This document shows positions 43,306 through 54,432 of a stretch of DNA of 64,000 nucleotides, one piece after another. This stretch comes from Oegoconia quadripuncta (taxonomy: Eukaryota; Arthropoda; Insecta; Lepidoptera; Autostichidae): assembly GCA_949316235.1 (NCBI GenBank), contig OX438748.1, positions 4,839,001 through 4,903,000 on the forward strand, written 5' to 3'. The notes below the pieces were generated by a model. That model saw only the letters and a program-made list of their open reading frames with translations, was not told the DNA's origin and ran no database searches. The translations under genes were made by a program, and so were the position numbers. Positions within the stretch are counted from its first letter, which is position 1. Every line of letters starts with the position of its first letter.

Positions 43306-43658
43306 CACACAGGTCTGGTAAGTCATACATAACATACAACTGAAGAATAGATTGGCGTGTATGAAAAGCTAAAGGTCGCTATTGCAACCTAAATGTTAAA
43401 ACCTAATAATATAAATGGAAGCCCATTTTCTATTTTCATATTAAAATGAGCGCATATTATCGTAAAAATCCCTCTCACTCACATCCATAAAATATGATGT
43501 ACAGTCAACATCAGAAGTATTCAACATTTCTAATGTTGTTTTGATAATTAGTGACGATATCCAAAACTCTAGGGTTATAAACGCATAGGCGTCCGAGTAA
43601 ATAAAGATGTAAGTCATAGATGCCCTGATGCAGCTAAAACATACATACATACATAATG

Positions 43659-43961
43659 TCACGCCTCTTTCCCGTAAGGGTAGGCAGAGACCACAGACTT
43701 CCACTTGCTACGATCCTGACACACCTCTTCTGCTTCGTTGACTCTCATAAGGTTGTTCATACATGCTCGTCGGTTTAGGGTACTCTTGACTTGATCTTTC
43801 TTTAAGACGTCCCCGATTTGGTCATGGTACGTTCGCCGTGGTCTTCCCCTACCAACACTACCATCCACATTCCCTTTGTATATCTCTTTCGTAAGTCTTC
43901 TTTCATTCATCCTCTCCACATATCCAAACCGTCTCAGCATACCTTTTTCAATCTTTGTCAC
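43659..43961 (-). pseudogene. RTE-like LINE ORF C-terminal fragment
   Basis: A 100-codon frame on the minus strand: [40 protein letters not shown] and [20 protein letters not shown]. The pattern RRFGHVERM-RGRPRRTW-DR-W is the tail after the RT domain of RTE-clade non-LTR retrotransposons. RT and endonuclease are missing. Its coding is intact in this part, so it is moderately young. Confidence 0.7.
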
Positions 43962-44044
43962 TACGTCTTCAGCTAAAACATCTAACTAAAAATTATAATT
44001 CACTAAACTAAAGAACACAACATAACGCGATAGTGTAAGATTAG

Positions 44045-44345
44045 AAGCATTTGAAATGTGATTTTGGCGAAGAATGGCGAGAATAAGCTGGATGAAAAGA
44101 AAGAGCAATGAAGAGGTCCTGCAGATGCTTAATGAGAAGAGAGTGTTTTTGAAGATCATTGATAACAAAAGGAGAAAGATGTTTGGTCATCTGATACGAC
44201 ACGACAAGTTTATCAACAACATCATTGAAGGAAAAGTGGAGGGGAGAAGAAGAAAGGAAGGCCTAGAAGAACATGCATGGTACAAGGAAAGGAAAAAGTA
44301 AATGCCGTGTCGTATCAGGAAGTCATAGAAAAGGCGGAGTGTAGA
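44045..44345 (+). pseudogene. second RTE-like LINE C-terminal fragment
   Basis: On the opposite strand to its neighbour: RISWMKRKSNEEVLQMLNEK, DNKRRKMFGHLIRHDKFINN and IIEGKVEGRRRKEG, the same kind of post-RT tail from a different subfamily (NEEVL - FGHLIRH - IIEGKVEG). A frameshift separates the final part (QEVIEKAECREVWRKF). Confidence 0.65.
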
Positions 44346-44409
44346 GAAGTGTGGAGAAAATTTAAAGCATAGCTCTTAAATTGAAGAGAGAAACTTAAAA
44401 AAAAGGTTA

Positions 44410-44700
44410 TAATCGCCTTTTAGCTCTTAAGTAAATCAAATGAGGTCAATCTTTTTTTACTGTTACTGTTTACTAGCAGCCATTGAAGAGTTTCACTGCT
44501 CCCGTGTCGACCCGCATCACCAAGTGATATGTATTGGACTTGTCAACACAAACCAAATGAGGTCATACTCCAGGGGTTTACTGGTAGCCATTGAATAGTT
44601 TCTTTTCACCTCCTGATTTCATCATCAGATCACCTCGATGGTCTCAAATTATTATATTGTCATCTGAACCACACACATTAACAAAGCTTCCAACGGATTT
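44410..44700 (+). repeat. repeat F, second location
   Basis: AGCAGCCATTGAAGAGTTTCA and GGTAGCCATTGAATAGTTTC, with ACCAAATGAGGTCATACTCC, match the organisation at 42340-42690. Confidence 0.5.
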
Positions 44701-45147
44701 GACTTAAGTACGTAGGTACAGGTTGAAAGCGTTAAAAAAATAGCTTCGTTCTAAACATTATCCGATGTTTTACACATTAAGTTGGAGCCAATAATCATAC
44801 TGAGCCGTTATTTGAATTAATGCATATTTCAGAAAATGACACCGCACTAAATGGATTTTTCGTAGCAGCATCTGATCAAATTATTTACGCACGGCACCTG
44901 TGCAATCAGTAGCTAAAAGTAAATACGCGGCCCATATGCAGCAAAATACGCAGATAACATGAGAAACAGGGAGCAAATGCTTCTTTACTAAGATACATTT
45001 CATTTCAAGATCCTTTGTTGCCTCGGAGCCATGCATAATAAGTGACTGCTGAGTGAACGCAAAATGCCAGTTTACCATTAGGAACATGATAGCTTTCGAA
45101 AACAATATCTCTGTCAAAAGAACGCCATATCATATCCAAGTAGTTTT
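44701..45147. other. no gene seen
   Basis: A 78-codon minus frame (44881-45117) has no recognisable content. Confidence 0.4.
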
Positions 45148-45412
45148 AACCGCCTCTGTGGCTCAATGTAAACAATATAGGGTTTACGAATCAGAGGTCG
45201 TGGCTTCGATCCCCAGCGTGGTATGTTTGTAGATACTAAAACATGTGTTTAGGCATATTAAATGTCTGCCTGTATAGTTACCATCATCTTGTCAAGTCTG
45301 CCGTCAAACAGCAATATTAATAGCATTGTTGTGTTTCGATTGTGAAAGATAAGATAGCCAGTTCCTCAAATAAGATGGAGTTTCCGGGTCACTACGCTTC
45401 CACCTTCGGCAT
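45148..45412 (+). repeat. SINE-A, full head, tail cut
   Basis: CCGCCTCTGTGGCTCAATGT, GGTCGTGGCTTCGATCCCCA, then the body to CGCTTCCACCTTCGGCATCA. Diverged. Confidence 0.75.
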
Positions 45413-45867
45413 CAGTAGAATTTGAATATTTCAAAAGACGGCTATTACATGCCGAAAAAAAAAACACGTGAAACTTAGGTAACAACCGTTGCTGTCGGTA
45501 CATGTACGAGTGAACGAGAATCGGTTACCCGGGGCGTTCGGTGGCAGTTCGCGCTCGGTATAAATCAACGTTGTGCAAATTGACGGTCCGCGCGACTGTA
45601 CACAGCTGCTTCCTCCGTAATATACTCGCATGGCCGGAGCAAACCATTTTAGTCGCTAGAGGGAAAACTTTGTGGTGTTAGTGTTAGTGTTTATGTCAAT
45701 TTAGTTGAATTTCATGTATTGTATTTAACATCTGTGATCGTATAATATTAGCATAATAAAGCCACAGACACCGCCCAGCGGATTAGTAACTTGCAGTGGT
45801 GGTGGGCAGCCGGTTGGGAATTAAGTTCAGTAAAGGACATCCACCCATAAGTAAACATTACCAGCCT

Positions 45868-46150
45868 CCACACTCCTCCCACTATAACTCCTGTAAGCTA
45901 AGATCAAGTACACGGCGGCTACTGAAGACGGTGCCCACATGACTCTATTGATACTTTGGATACCAGACTAATCAAAGAAGAGATAAAGGTGTGGTGTAGG
46001 AAAGAAGATTCCAATGCCCTGCAAATGGAAGTATAGCTAACACAAACCATACAGCAGGTGTGAGAATGTGGCCCGCTGATGCGTAAAGGAAACATCCATC
46101 TGGATGGCCACTTACTGCACCTGGATGAGATAAAAACTATCGGCGCCAGG
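45868..46150 (+). repeat. dispersed repeat family D1, copy 3
   Basis: CTCCTCCCACTATAACTCCTG, TGACTCTATTGATACTTTGG and GCAAATGGAAGTATAGCTAA. Many short deletions. Confidence 0.5.
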
Positions 46151-46375
46151 AAAATAATCCAATTACACAAAGAGGCAAACCTGAGCAAGGAACTGTAGTT
46201 TAGTGGCGATCACAATAGACCGACAACGGTCGCAGTGATACAGGTTTATATATATTATGTATGTATGTATTCAATTAACGTATGTATTTATATGGGTGAT
46301 TTATTTATTTTATTAAAATTAGTTTACCGCTGCACGCTACCTACATGTCATGTGCATAATGCTTCCTAACCCAAC

Positions 46376-46500
46376 TTGGAAGAGATCGCTTTTAGTGATA
46401 AGACCGCCAAATTGTACTATCCCCTTTTTCTTATTTTTTGTCTATGCTTCTTATTGTTGTACAATAAAGAATATGTTGTTGTTGTTGTTGTCTTCGACGA
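46376..46500 (+). repeat. LINE 3' untranslated end
   Basis: TTGGAAGAGATCGCTTTTAG, TGATAAGACCGCC, CTATGCTTCTTATTGTTGTA and CAATAAAGAATATG followed by (TTG)n. This is a common lepidopteran LINE 3' end with its polyadenylation-like ATAAAG and simple-repeat tail. A fragment of the same is at 51165-51215. Confidence 0.55.
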
Positions 46501-47039
46501 CCTGCAAAAGCCACATACACTGCGACGGGTGGTAGGGTTTCACCCTGGGATGTCGCCTGATGCAGTAGAAATTGGTTGAGTGTCGTAAGAGGTGAGACAG
46601 AGCCGTGAGATCCGCACCTATTGGACCAGCAGTCTTGTACTGCACAGGTGATGACGGTGAATAAACGTTTAAAGAAAATAAGTAGTAAACGTTGTATTTG
46701 ACACTCACGCGTATAGCAATTTATAAAAATGAATTACTAAAATAGATACAGTTTCAAAATCGGAAAAGAAAAGTATAGATTGGGAAACAAGTCCCCCTTG
46801 TGGCAGTCCCAGAAAAGGCTGCCCACTATTTTAGACAACAATTCCGAATTCGGAATTTTGAATCGAATTCGAAAAAGTAAAAAGCCAAAGAGTAGATATC
46901 GAAAAGAAAGAGGTGGAGGTTGAACACCTCGTCATAACACAACCAATACCAAACACAAGCCACAAGGTGGACAGACGATCTAATGAAGGTCACGAGAAGT
47001 CCCTGGATGTAGGCCGCTGCCAACCGCTCGCTCTAGCAA
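46501..47039. other. no gene seen
   Basis: Nothing recognised. Confidence 0.4.
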
Positions 47040-47365
47040 TTTGAGGCCTTTTTTTTCGCGGGGAATCGCATTACGCGTACCACTCGCCTGGGAGACGGCG
47101 AGACGGTTATGTGGGACTCCCCTCCCTGTTGGGAGGGATACCCACTACAACCCCGCGGCAATCTTCTTCGGCAGTAGGGAGGACCTGGGAACGCATAAGC
47201 GGCTCCAGGCCCACCCCTCACAAGGGGAGGCCCATTCCCGGAGAGCGTCTAGCGCACCCTCCGTAGGGCGCGCTGTCATGCCTCACACCGCGATCAGCGA
47301 GCGGTATGAAGCGCGCCAGGGCTTGAATTTGAGGCCTATGTTCAGCAGTAAACCTCCTGTCTGAT
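47040..47365. other. GC-rich repeat-like block, unknown
   Basis: A GC-rich block (CGCCTGGGAGACGGCGAGAC, CTCCCTGTTGGGAGGGATAC, CTCACAAGGGGAGG) with several small hairpins in AT-rich DNA. A 107-codon plus frame crosses it, but with no domain. Probably a retroposon; family unknown. Confidence 0.35.
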
Positions 47366-47792
47366 TTGATGATCGCGTGTTATCATGCGAGATTAACATT
47401 ACATGGTTTCGCGTACACGACAGTTTATTGATAAGATAATCTTCAACTTAACGGTTCTACATAGTTTCTATATACACCTACCTATAGCAGCGTTCTAGAG
47501 CACTGGCGGCAGACAGATAAGACCGTATACCAATAATTGGTGGTTAATCCAAATACTAAATACGTACATCTAAATCGAACTGCGACCTACGTATCTCTAA
47601 CTCAATGTTATTAGTATTAACCCTTAATAACTCGCGTGGGGTTCATTTGGACCCCGTGCACATTCTACGTTGTGTCATTCCTCGAAATTTGTAACTATTT
47701 GTCTCTAAGCGCCTAGTAGCTGCCGAAACCGCTCATTACTTCATAATTCACTTACATGCGTGTCCTAGACCTGATTTGATGTAGAGTGAGTA

Positions 47793-48064
47793 AGCGTCGG
47801 TGGCTCAGCGATTAAAACGCAGTCTCCCAATTTAGGAGGTACGGATTCGATTCCCAGACAGGCCATGTACCAATGAGTTTTTAAATTTAATTTAATTACT
47901 TATGTGCATTTATCCGACTGCTCATAAACGAAATAGAAATATGAATTACTCAACCTGCATTGGGCCAGCGTGTTAGAGAGAGTATGGGTCATAACCCATA
48001 CTCCCTCATACGAGGGAAGGCCTATATCCTTGCAGTGGGATAATTACGGCCTGATTATGATGAG
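47793..48064 (+). repeat. SINE-C, nearly full length
   Basis: GCGTCGGTGGCTCAGCGATT, the B box GGATTCGATTCCC, TTTTTAAATTTAATTTAATT, CATTGGGCCAGCGTG and GGCCTATATCCTTGCAGTGG. A deletion removes the GAAGGAAAACATCG block. Confidence 0.78.
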
Positions 48065-48858
48065 TGGAGGGATTCAAACAGACTTCCGTAACTTTTTTGG
48101 AGGTGAAATATTTGTTGAACCATTATAAAAACATATGAAACGAAGTATAGAAATTGACAGACCTGAATTTTCTACGACACCCCCTCCATCAACTTCCAAA
48201 GGCAGATGTATCTTTAGTTCAAGATCTCAAGGCATGAAAATGAATAGCCCAATTTTTTTAAAGACCTTTTGACTGTGCTATGTACTATCTACAAAAAATA
48301 TAATTTGTTTTCTAAATTATAACGTGTGTAAGTTCTTGGACGCTCTTTATGTTATTGTTGTGTAGTATAGGTACAACTAATTACAAAATTTGAGATTGTA
48401 ATACATTTTGATTTTGAATTTTTTTTACGTGCGAGTGATTAAGGGTATTATTGATTTACCTGTAGTTCTAAAATTATCGATAGTGGAAATTTTCGATTTA
48501 AATATTTTCCGACTTCTGGCATTTCATGATTAAAAAATAAAAGGCAAGTGCAGGTTAGACTCGCGCACTGACGGTTCCGTACAAATTTGTATGCATCATC
48601 ATCACGGTAATCGAGTAAGTGTATAAGTAAAAAGATTATTTTTGTGTATGATAATATAACCACAAACAACCGATTTTCATTTCTTTTTCTTTACTTATGC
48701 TGTGAGACGGGATTAAAAAGATGAACTGGATTGAGGGACCTTGCCGTTGGAAAAGGTCATCCTTATTATATCGATATAGGTCGCGGACAGTTTACCAGCG
48801 GCAAATAAGTTTTTATCGCAATTTTTTTTGTAATGTAATACAAATTTGCGCTTCTTAA
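48065..48858. other. no gene seen
   Basis: Ends with TTAA (48855-48858), the left duplication of the next element. Otherwise AT-rich DNA. Confidence 0.45.
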
Positions 48859-49213
48859 GATGATTTTCTACACGGCATTCCATACAAACTTTCAAGTCCA
48901 AATTTTGCGAAATGAATAAACCGATTCTAATGAAACTTTATACGTATAAGCACGAATACATAATATATCTAAAAAGTTTTTGTAGAAAACATTTCAAAAT
49001 AATCGAATGAAGTTATTAAATTTTTTTTGTTACTATGGGAAACTCAACATCGCCCTAATCTAGTTTCAATACTCTTTTTCGAAAGTATTCTCTACTAACA
49101 TTTTAGATATACGTATGTGATTTATGCGTATAAAGTTTTATTAGAATCGGTTTATCCGTTTGGAAAAATTTGGACTTGATTTTTGTATGGAATACAGTGC
49201 GGGATATACCCTC
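48859..49213. mobile_element. MITE M4, TTAA-flanked (piggyBac-like)
   Basis: Inner arms CATTCCATACAAA...AAACCGATTCTAATGAAACTTTATACG (from 48876) and its inverse (GTATAAAGTTTTATTAGAATCGG ... TTTGTATGGAATAC) pair over about 75 nt. TTAA flanks both ends (48855-48858, 49214-49217), the signature of piggyBac-type insertion. No transposase. Confidence 0.65.
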
Positions 49214-49227
49214 TTAACCATACACGT

Positions 49228-49728
49228 TTACAATATAATACAATACAATACAATACAATACAAACAACACAACACAACACAACACAACACAACACAACAC
49301 AGCACAGCACAGCACAGCACAGCACAGCACAGCACAGCACAGCACAGCACAGCACAGCACAGCACAGCACAGCACAGCACAGCACAGCACAGCACAGCAC
49401 AGCACAGCACAGCACAGCACAGCACAGCACAGCACAGCACAGCACAGCACAGCACAGCACAGCACAGCACAGCACAGCACAGCACAGCACAGCACAGCAC
49501 AGCACAGCACAGCACAGCACAGCACAGCACAGCACAGCACAGCACAGCACAGCACAGCACAGCACAGCACAGCACAGCACAGCACAGCACAGCACAGCAC
49601 AGCACAGCACAGCACAGCACAACACAACACAACACAACACAACTCAACACAACTCAACACAACACAACACAACACAACACAACACAACACAACACAACAC
49701 AACACAACACAATACAATACAATACAAA
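49228..49728. repeat. symmetric pentanucleotide satellite, 64 perfect AGCAC units
   Basis: Order along the plus strand: AATAC units, AACAC units (to 49300), AGCAC exactly 64 times (49301-49620, no interruption), AACAC units with two AACTC variants (49621-49710), then AATAC units. It is followed by AAATACTCTTTATTGCGC, the reverse complement of a LINE 3' end (GCAATAAAGAGTATT), so the array probably grew from the simple-repeat tail of a minus-strand LINE. Long repetitive frames on both strands are artefacts. Confidence 0.95.
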
Positions 49729-49854
49729 TACTCTTTATTGCGCAAAATAATTTACAATAATTTTTGATGTTAGCAAATAGAACACAATTTACTAACGTTT
49801 ACATTTCGGCCACCATTTTCTTGAACCATTTAACTAATATCTAATTAATATAAT

Positions 49855-50082
49855 AAATGCGAAAGTTCGTATGTTTGTTTGTCTATTTCTTTGTTGCTCA
49901 ATCACGGCGAAACATATGAACGGATTTGGATGAAATTTGGTATATAGGTAGAATATACCCTGGGTTAATACATAGGATTTTTATCCCGATAAAATGAGTG
50001 GTTGCCATAGGGTAAACAAATTTCCGCGATAAAGTTATTCCACGCAGGTAAAGCCGCGGGCGGAAAGCTTGTATACTATAAA
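49855..50082 (+). repeat. dispersed repeat E, best preserved
   Basis: GCGAAAGTTCGTATGTTTGT, TTGCTCAATCACGGCGAAAC, GAACGGATTTGGATGAAATT, TTTTTATCCCGATAAAATG, AATTTCCGCGATAAAGTTAT and AAAGCCGCGGGCGGAAAGCT. Confidence 0.65.
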
Positions 50083-50439
50083 AGGATTCTGAAATATATG
50101 GCGGTGATACACGGACAGAAACCGAGGTTATTTCAATAGTTGTCCGTTTTGCCATTCTTGATAGTGAACACTAAAAATAAGAGGCTTATGACGGTTTTTT
50201 TCCTCCAATTTTCTTTGGAGTGAGGTCGTGCTGAAGGACAGAATAACTAAGTAAGATATGAAATTTTAACTGCAAGGAACGTGGCCGTCCGGTTAAAAGA
50301 CGAGAAATATTAAATTCTTTAAAAAATATTTTTGAAATCTCCATTCCGGGAAAAATAGAAAAATTTTTGCGGACATCTGTGCTTTCTTCCCAATTTTGCG
50401 GGCAATTATTTTCATACAGAATATAATTAAGTCATTATA

Positions 50440-50850
50440 CAAGGTGAAATAGAATTCGTACAGTTCCATGAAATTATATAATCTACTGCTAATATAGATG
50501 ATGCATGTAATGTTTCTTTTAAAAAGAAACACGTCTAGAATGAGAACCTTCTTCCAGGGCAATTGCCGGTGTGCCACATTTCAGCCAAATCGTTTCAGTA
50601 GTTTTCATCGGAAAAAACAAACAATCTTTCACATTTAAATTATTAACAAATTTAGTTGGAAATAGTTGTTAATAGTTGGGATCTATGAAAGTTGGATAAT
50701 TAAATTAACATTAGGTACCTATTAAAAATAAAAAAATTAATAACTTTATTATTCATAAGATCATAAGACAGCACAAAGTCCTGCAAGGAGAGGTTTCACT
50801 ATCAGTTCGATTCAGGAATGAGGAAATTCCATGAATTCAGTGTCACCCTG
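50440..50850. mobile_element. MITE family M1, copy 2
   Basis: The left end CAAGGTGAAATAGAATTCGT and the right end (inverted) CAGGGTGACACTGAATTCAT are flanked by TA (50438-50439, 50851-50852). Diverged relative of 5522-6207. The 94-codon minus frame inside it is not supported as a gene. 50083-50437 before it holds nothing recognised. Confidence 0.55.
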
Positions 50851-51017
50851 TATAGAACTATATTTATACGAGTGCAAAGCCAAATTTTCAGGAGCTAACT
50901 AGTGGTATTGTTCTAAATTCTGTGCTCTGAGTACAATGAGACTCTAATGCGTAAATATGGACATTGGAAATTCAAATTATACGACGACGTTTATTAAATG
51001 TGGACTGCTACGAAATG

Positions 51018-51215
51018 GAACTAACTCCCTGCGGGCGTCAGTGTTTTCCGAATCCTACACTTTAGGGATCTTCAAGTCCAGGAATCAGGGCCATAGCAGA
51101 ACCCACAACCAAGTCCAGCAAGCAAACGTCCGTTTCGAAAATTTTATATTTAAATGTCAAAAAAATTTAGTGATAAGGCCGCCAAATTGTACTATCCCCT
51201 TTTTCTGATTTCTTT
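51018..51215 (+). pseudogene. LINE 3' end, diverged
   Basis: Encodes SVFSESYTLGIFKSR, the LINE C-terminal motif, followed by TTTAGTGATAAGGCCGCC and CTATCCCCTTTTTCTGATTT of the LINE 3' untranslated region. Confidence 0.55.
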
Positions 51216-52229
51216 TTATGCTTCGTTCTCCAGGCGGTCGTGCACCCTCAATGTCCTGGGTGGACACAATTAGTGGACAATCTGTCAACGGTCCACCGCT
51301 TGTTTCTTGTGTTGGTTGTAGTACAACAAATACGACTACATCAAAGCTCTAACAGGAATCGTACGGCCCGATATTACCGAAACTATCGCACCCGAATGTT
51401 CGTACAAAGTCCTTTGGCTCGGTTGTGTTTGTGTTAGTCACAAACGACCGCCCTTATTTATTTTAGAGTTCGTCGACACAGCGAGCGAACGGCAAAGGGA
51501 CACTGAACAAGCTAGGGCTGTCGCACAGAGATGTTAGAGTATATTTTTTATAATAATAAGGTGACTGGACGACGTCAATGCTTTTAACCCCCGACGATAA
51601 ACGACGGATGTTATGTGTTTCACGGCATGTCAGTCTTTGTCCGGAGGTAAATCACGTACTGTGTAGTTCGATTTGAGTGCAGTTTTTATTGTATTAAAGA
51701 TTAAACGATCCCCTCGTTTAGTTTAACGAGCTGCCATATTTGACAGCTGGCATTGCAGCCTTCCTAAATAAGTTTTTTGAGCCCCCGATATTTGAGGTCG
51801 AAAGATGAGATGGATTAGGATGGATGAAACAGGATGAATGGAGGTTATTCTTGCTTTGAAAAATGAGTGTGATAATGTCCTATAAAAATGGACACTGCGA
51901 CTTAATATTGGGCGGAGCGCTATCGATATTGGGCAGAGCGCTATCGTTTTATTGGGCAGAGTGCTATCGTGCTCGCCCCACCGCCCGGTTAAACTGAAAA
52001 AGTCCTTAGGACTGTCAGAGAGTTCCAGCCTAAAAAAATAAAAACAAAATTGATTTAATTTTTCTTATTCCTGTTGGAAGGAACAGCAAGAAAAATAAGT
52101 CTGTCTCTTTCAGTATTCTCCTTTATGTCATTTTCATTATTTTTCGATGTGGGATAGCTTGGAGAGACGAATGAAACAAACTATCTTCCTTGACAACCGT
52201 ATATTGACTGCCTTTGACGGCACCATAAT
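51216..52229. other. no gene seen; short duplications
   Basis: 51908-51970 contains three phrases of ATTGGGC(G/A)GAG(C/T)GCTATCG. Otherwise nothing. Confidence 0.45.
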
Positions 52230-52422
52230 CAATATTTTTTTTTTATATGAGAGGGCGGCAAACGAGCATGCGGGTCACCTGATGGAAAGCAATCACCGCC
52301 GCCCATGGACACCCGCAACACCAAAAGGGTCACAGATGCGTTGCCGGCCTTTGAGGAAGGTGTAGGCTCGTTTCTTGAAGGTTCCAATGTCGTACTCGTT
52401 TGGGAATACCGCTGCCGAATAT
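52230..52422 (-). mobile_element. LINE 3' end, same family as 59482-60630
   Basis: Reverse complement of the 60440-60625 end, including the poly-A (as T-run at 52232-52243), CTCTCATATAA, the CGGCGGTGATTGCTTTCCAT segment and the coding end ([11 protein letters not shown]). Truncated at CGGCAGCGG. Confidence 0.78.
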
Positions 52423-52890
52423 TAAAACTTATTACCTAATTAAGAGCTACGTATGGGGGTTGTGACTCACACACTACAATTTTATGTCATACGAATACGT
52501 TAGCAATTACGAGTGTATATTCGCGGTCGCTCTACAGGTGAATTGATAACTTTCCAACAGGTGTGCTCCTTATTCGTTTGCAAACCTTTATTAAAAATGA
52601 ATTATTTAGAATTTTAGATAGTGTCAACCCTACGCACAATAAATATAGACTGTTTGCCTGAACAGCAGACACTGTGCTACAAGTTTTGAGAACTTTGTAC
52701 TAATAGTGGTACTTATTATTAGTACTCCACATTAGGTTCTGGAATAATAGGAAATTATCTAAGAGTTATTGTGAATTACAGTATGTACTAAATTACAAAA
52801 CATTATTATGGTACATTTCACGTTTAATTACGTATACATAATTATGATTGAACACTAACAGTATTCATGAAGAACTTTACCATGAAAAAA
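52423..52890. other. no gene seen
   Basis: AT-rich, nothing recognised. Confidence 0.45.
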
Positions 52891-53203
52891 TGCATCATCA
52901 TCAGCACGTAAACATCCCACTGCAGGGATATGGCCTTCTCTAGTATAATGAGAGAGCATGAGCCATAGTCCACCACGCTGGCCCAATACGGGTTATAGGG
53001 ACTTCACATGCCTTTGAATTTTTATTTCTCAGGCATGCAGATTTCCTCAAGATATTTTCCTTCACCGTCCTAAGGGTAGTCGGATCAATGCACATAAGTA
53101 ATTTAATTAAATTTAAAAAGTCGTTGGTACGTGGCCTGTCTGGGAGTCGAACCCGGACCTCCCAAATGGCAGACCGCATCTTAACCGCTGAGCCACCGAC
53201 GCT
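52891..53203 (-). repeat. SINE-C, full length
   Basis: Minus strand head GCGTCGGTGGCTCAGCGGTT and B box GGTTCGACTCCCAG, down to the 3' GCAGTGGGATGTTTACGTGC. Confidence 0.8.
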
Positions 53204-54289
53204 AATGAAACAATGCATAAATAAATAAAAAGCAGACAGTTGACTCTAACAAAAATTAGCACTTTAAACTCTGAATCGAAACATTGGTAAAGATAGCCCA
53301 TAATATTTTTAACGACTTATACAACAACCCAGGTGATGGGGTACAAAAATAAAAAAAGAATCATCCCCATTTTTTGCGTAGTTTTTTTCAAAATTTTATT
53401 TTAACACTTTGTCAGCATAATTTATAGTATCATCATCATCATCATATCACTTAACATAAGGTGTGATTGAGGTTAAGTGCGAATCCGCAAAATAAGTCCA
53501 TGTTGTTAGTGTTCGGTGGGTCGTCGTGTAAATCCGACTTAGGAAAGTTGTCTAAATTATTCATCGGCTGCGTGGGAGTGGGACTTTCATACATTTATAT
53601 CCACAAATGAACTACAGTTTAAAGGTCAGTTTGGTTAATTATTTATAGGATGTCTACTCATATTTCATTTACCTAAGTTTAGGGAAAATAAATTGTTTAG
53701 ATCGGGAATTTAAGTCGAGATTAAGTTAACAAGTCTATTCTACGGAGGGGTAAAAGAGATTGAAATAATTAAAGTTAATGATTTTGTTTGTAAAAGAATA
53801 TTTATATACCCACAGGTTGAATTTTACAAGTGGGCCTGTATGACCAAATCCGAAACTATATTATAAGGAATGCAAAAAGTACTCAAAGAAGTCTCGGGCC
53901 CCATTATGATGAGAACAAAAACTGCATCATTAGATTTTGCTATTATTTGGCTAGGAATATTGAAAAATCAATATTCCTAGCCAACAATTGCAATCGTTAA
54001 TTTTGAAAATAGAGACTATATTATTACACAATTCGATAGTGACGCTAATAAGGAACGAATTCTGGGAAGTAAGGACATACCGCACACGCATGTAAACATT
54101 TGAAATTAGAACGTAAAGTGAATTGGCGCCTTTTTTCCCGCGCTTTTGTATATACACACAATTTATTTACAACAAGGAATGAGTATGTAAGAGGGTGTTT
54201 AAAAGCGGCACCCGTGACAGAAAAGTTGAAAAAAAAAAGTTCCGCAATCGGTACAAGATAGAACACTCCGTATTGTCTTTTTGTACAAT
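53204..54289. other. no gene seen; SINE-A stub and a perfect hairpin
   Basis: 53448-53490 (TCACTTAACATAAGGTGTGA) is a SINE-A tail stub. 53947-53963 and 53968-53984 form a perfect 17-bp hairpin with AAAA loop. Confidence 0.45.
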
Positions 54290-54432
54290 AAAGCATTATA
54301 AACAAATAAACTACATAGATACATTTTTTTGGAAATAAATACAATTATAAATATAAAACATCCATAACTCAGAAGCACATATATGCCCATAGCGAGATTC
54401 GAACACGCGACCTTTTGGTGTAGCAGTCAATA
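54290..54432 (-). repeat. SINE-B, 3'-truncated, diverged
   Basis: AAACTACATAGATACATTTTT, TATGCCCATAGCGAGATTCG and CGCGACCTTTTGGTGTAGCAG. Confidence 0.65.

Noticed and set aside
49152..49767. Five overlapping long frames on both strands (repetitive Ala-Gln-His-Ser-Thr and Cys-Cys-Ala-Val-Leu proteins)
   Set aside because: They are translations of the stop-free AGCAC pentanucleotide array in every frame, with no sign of a gene.
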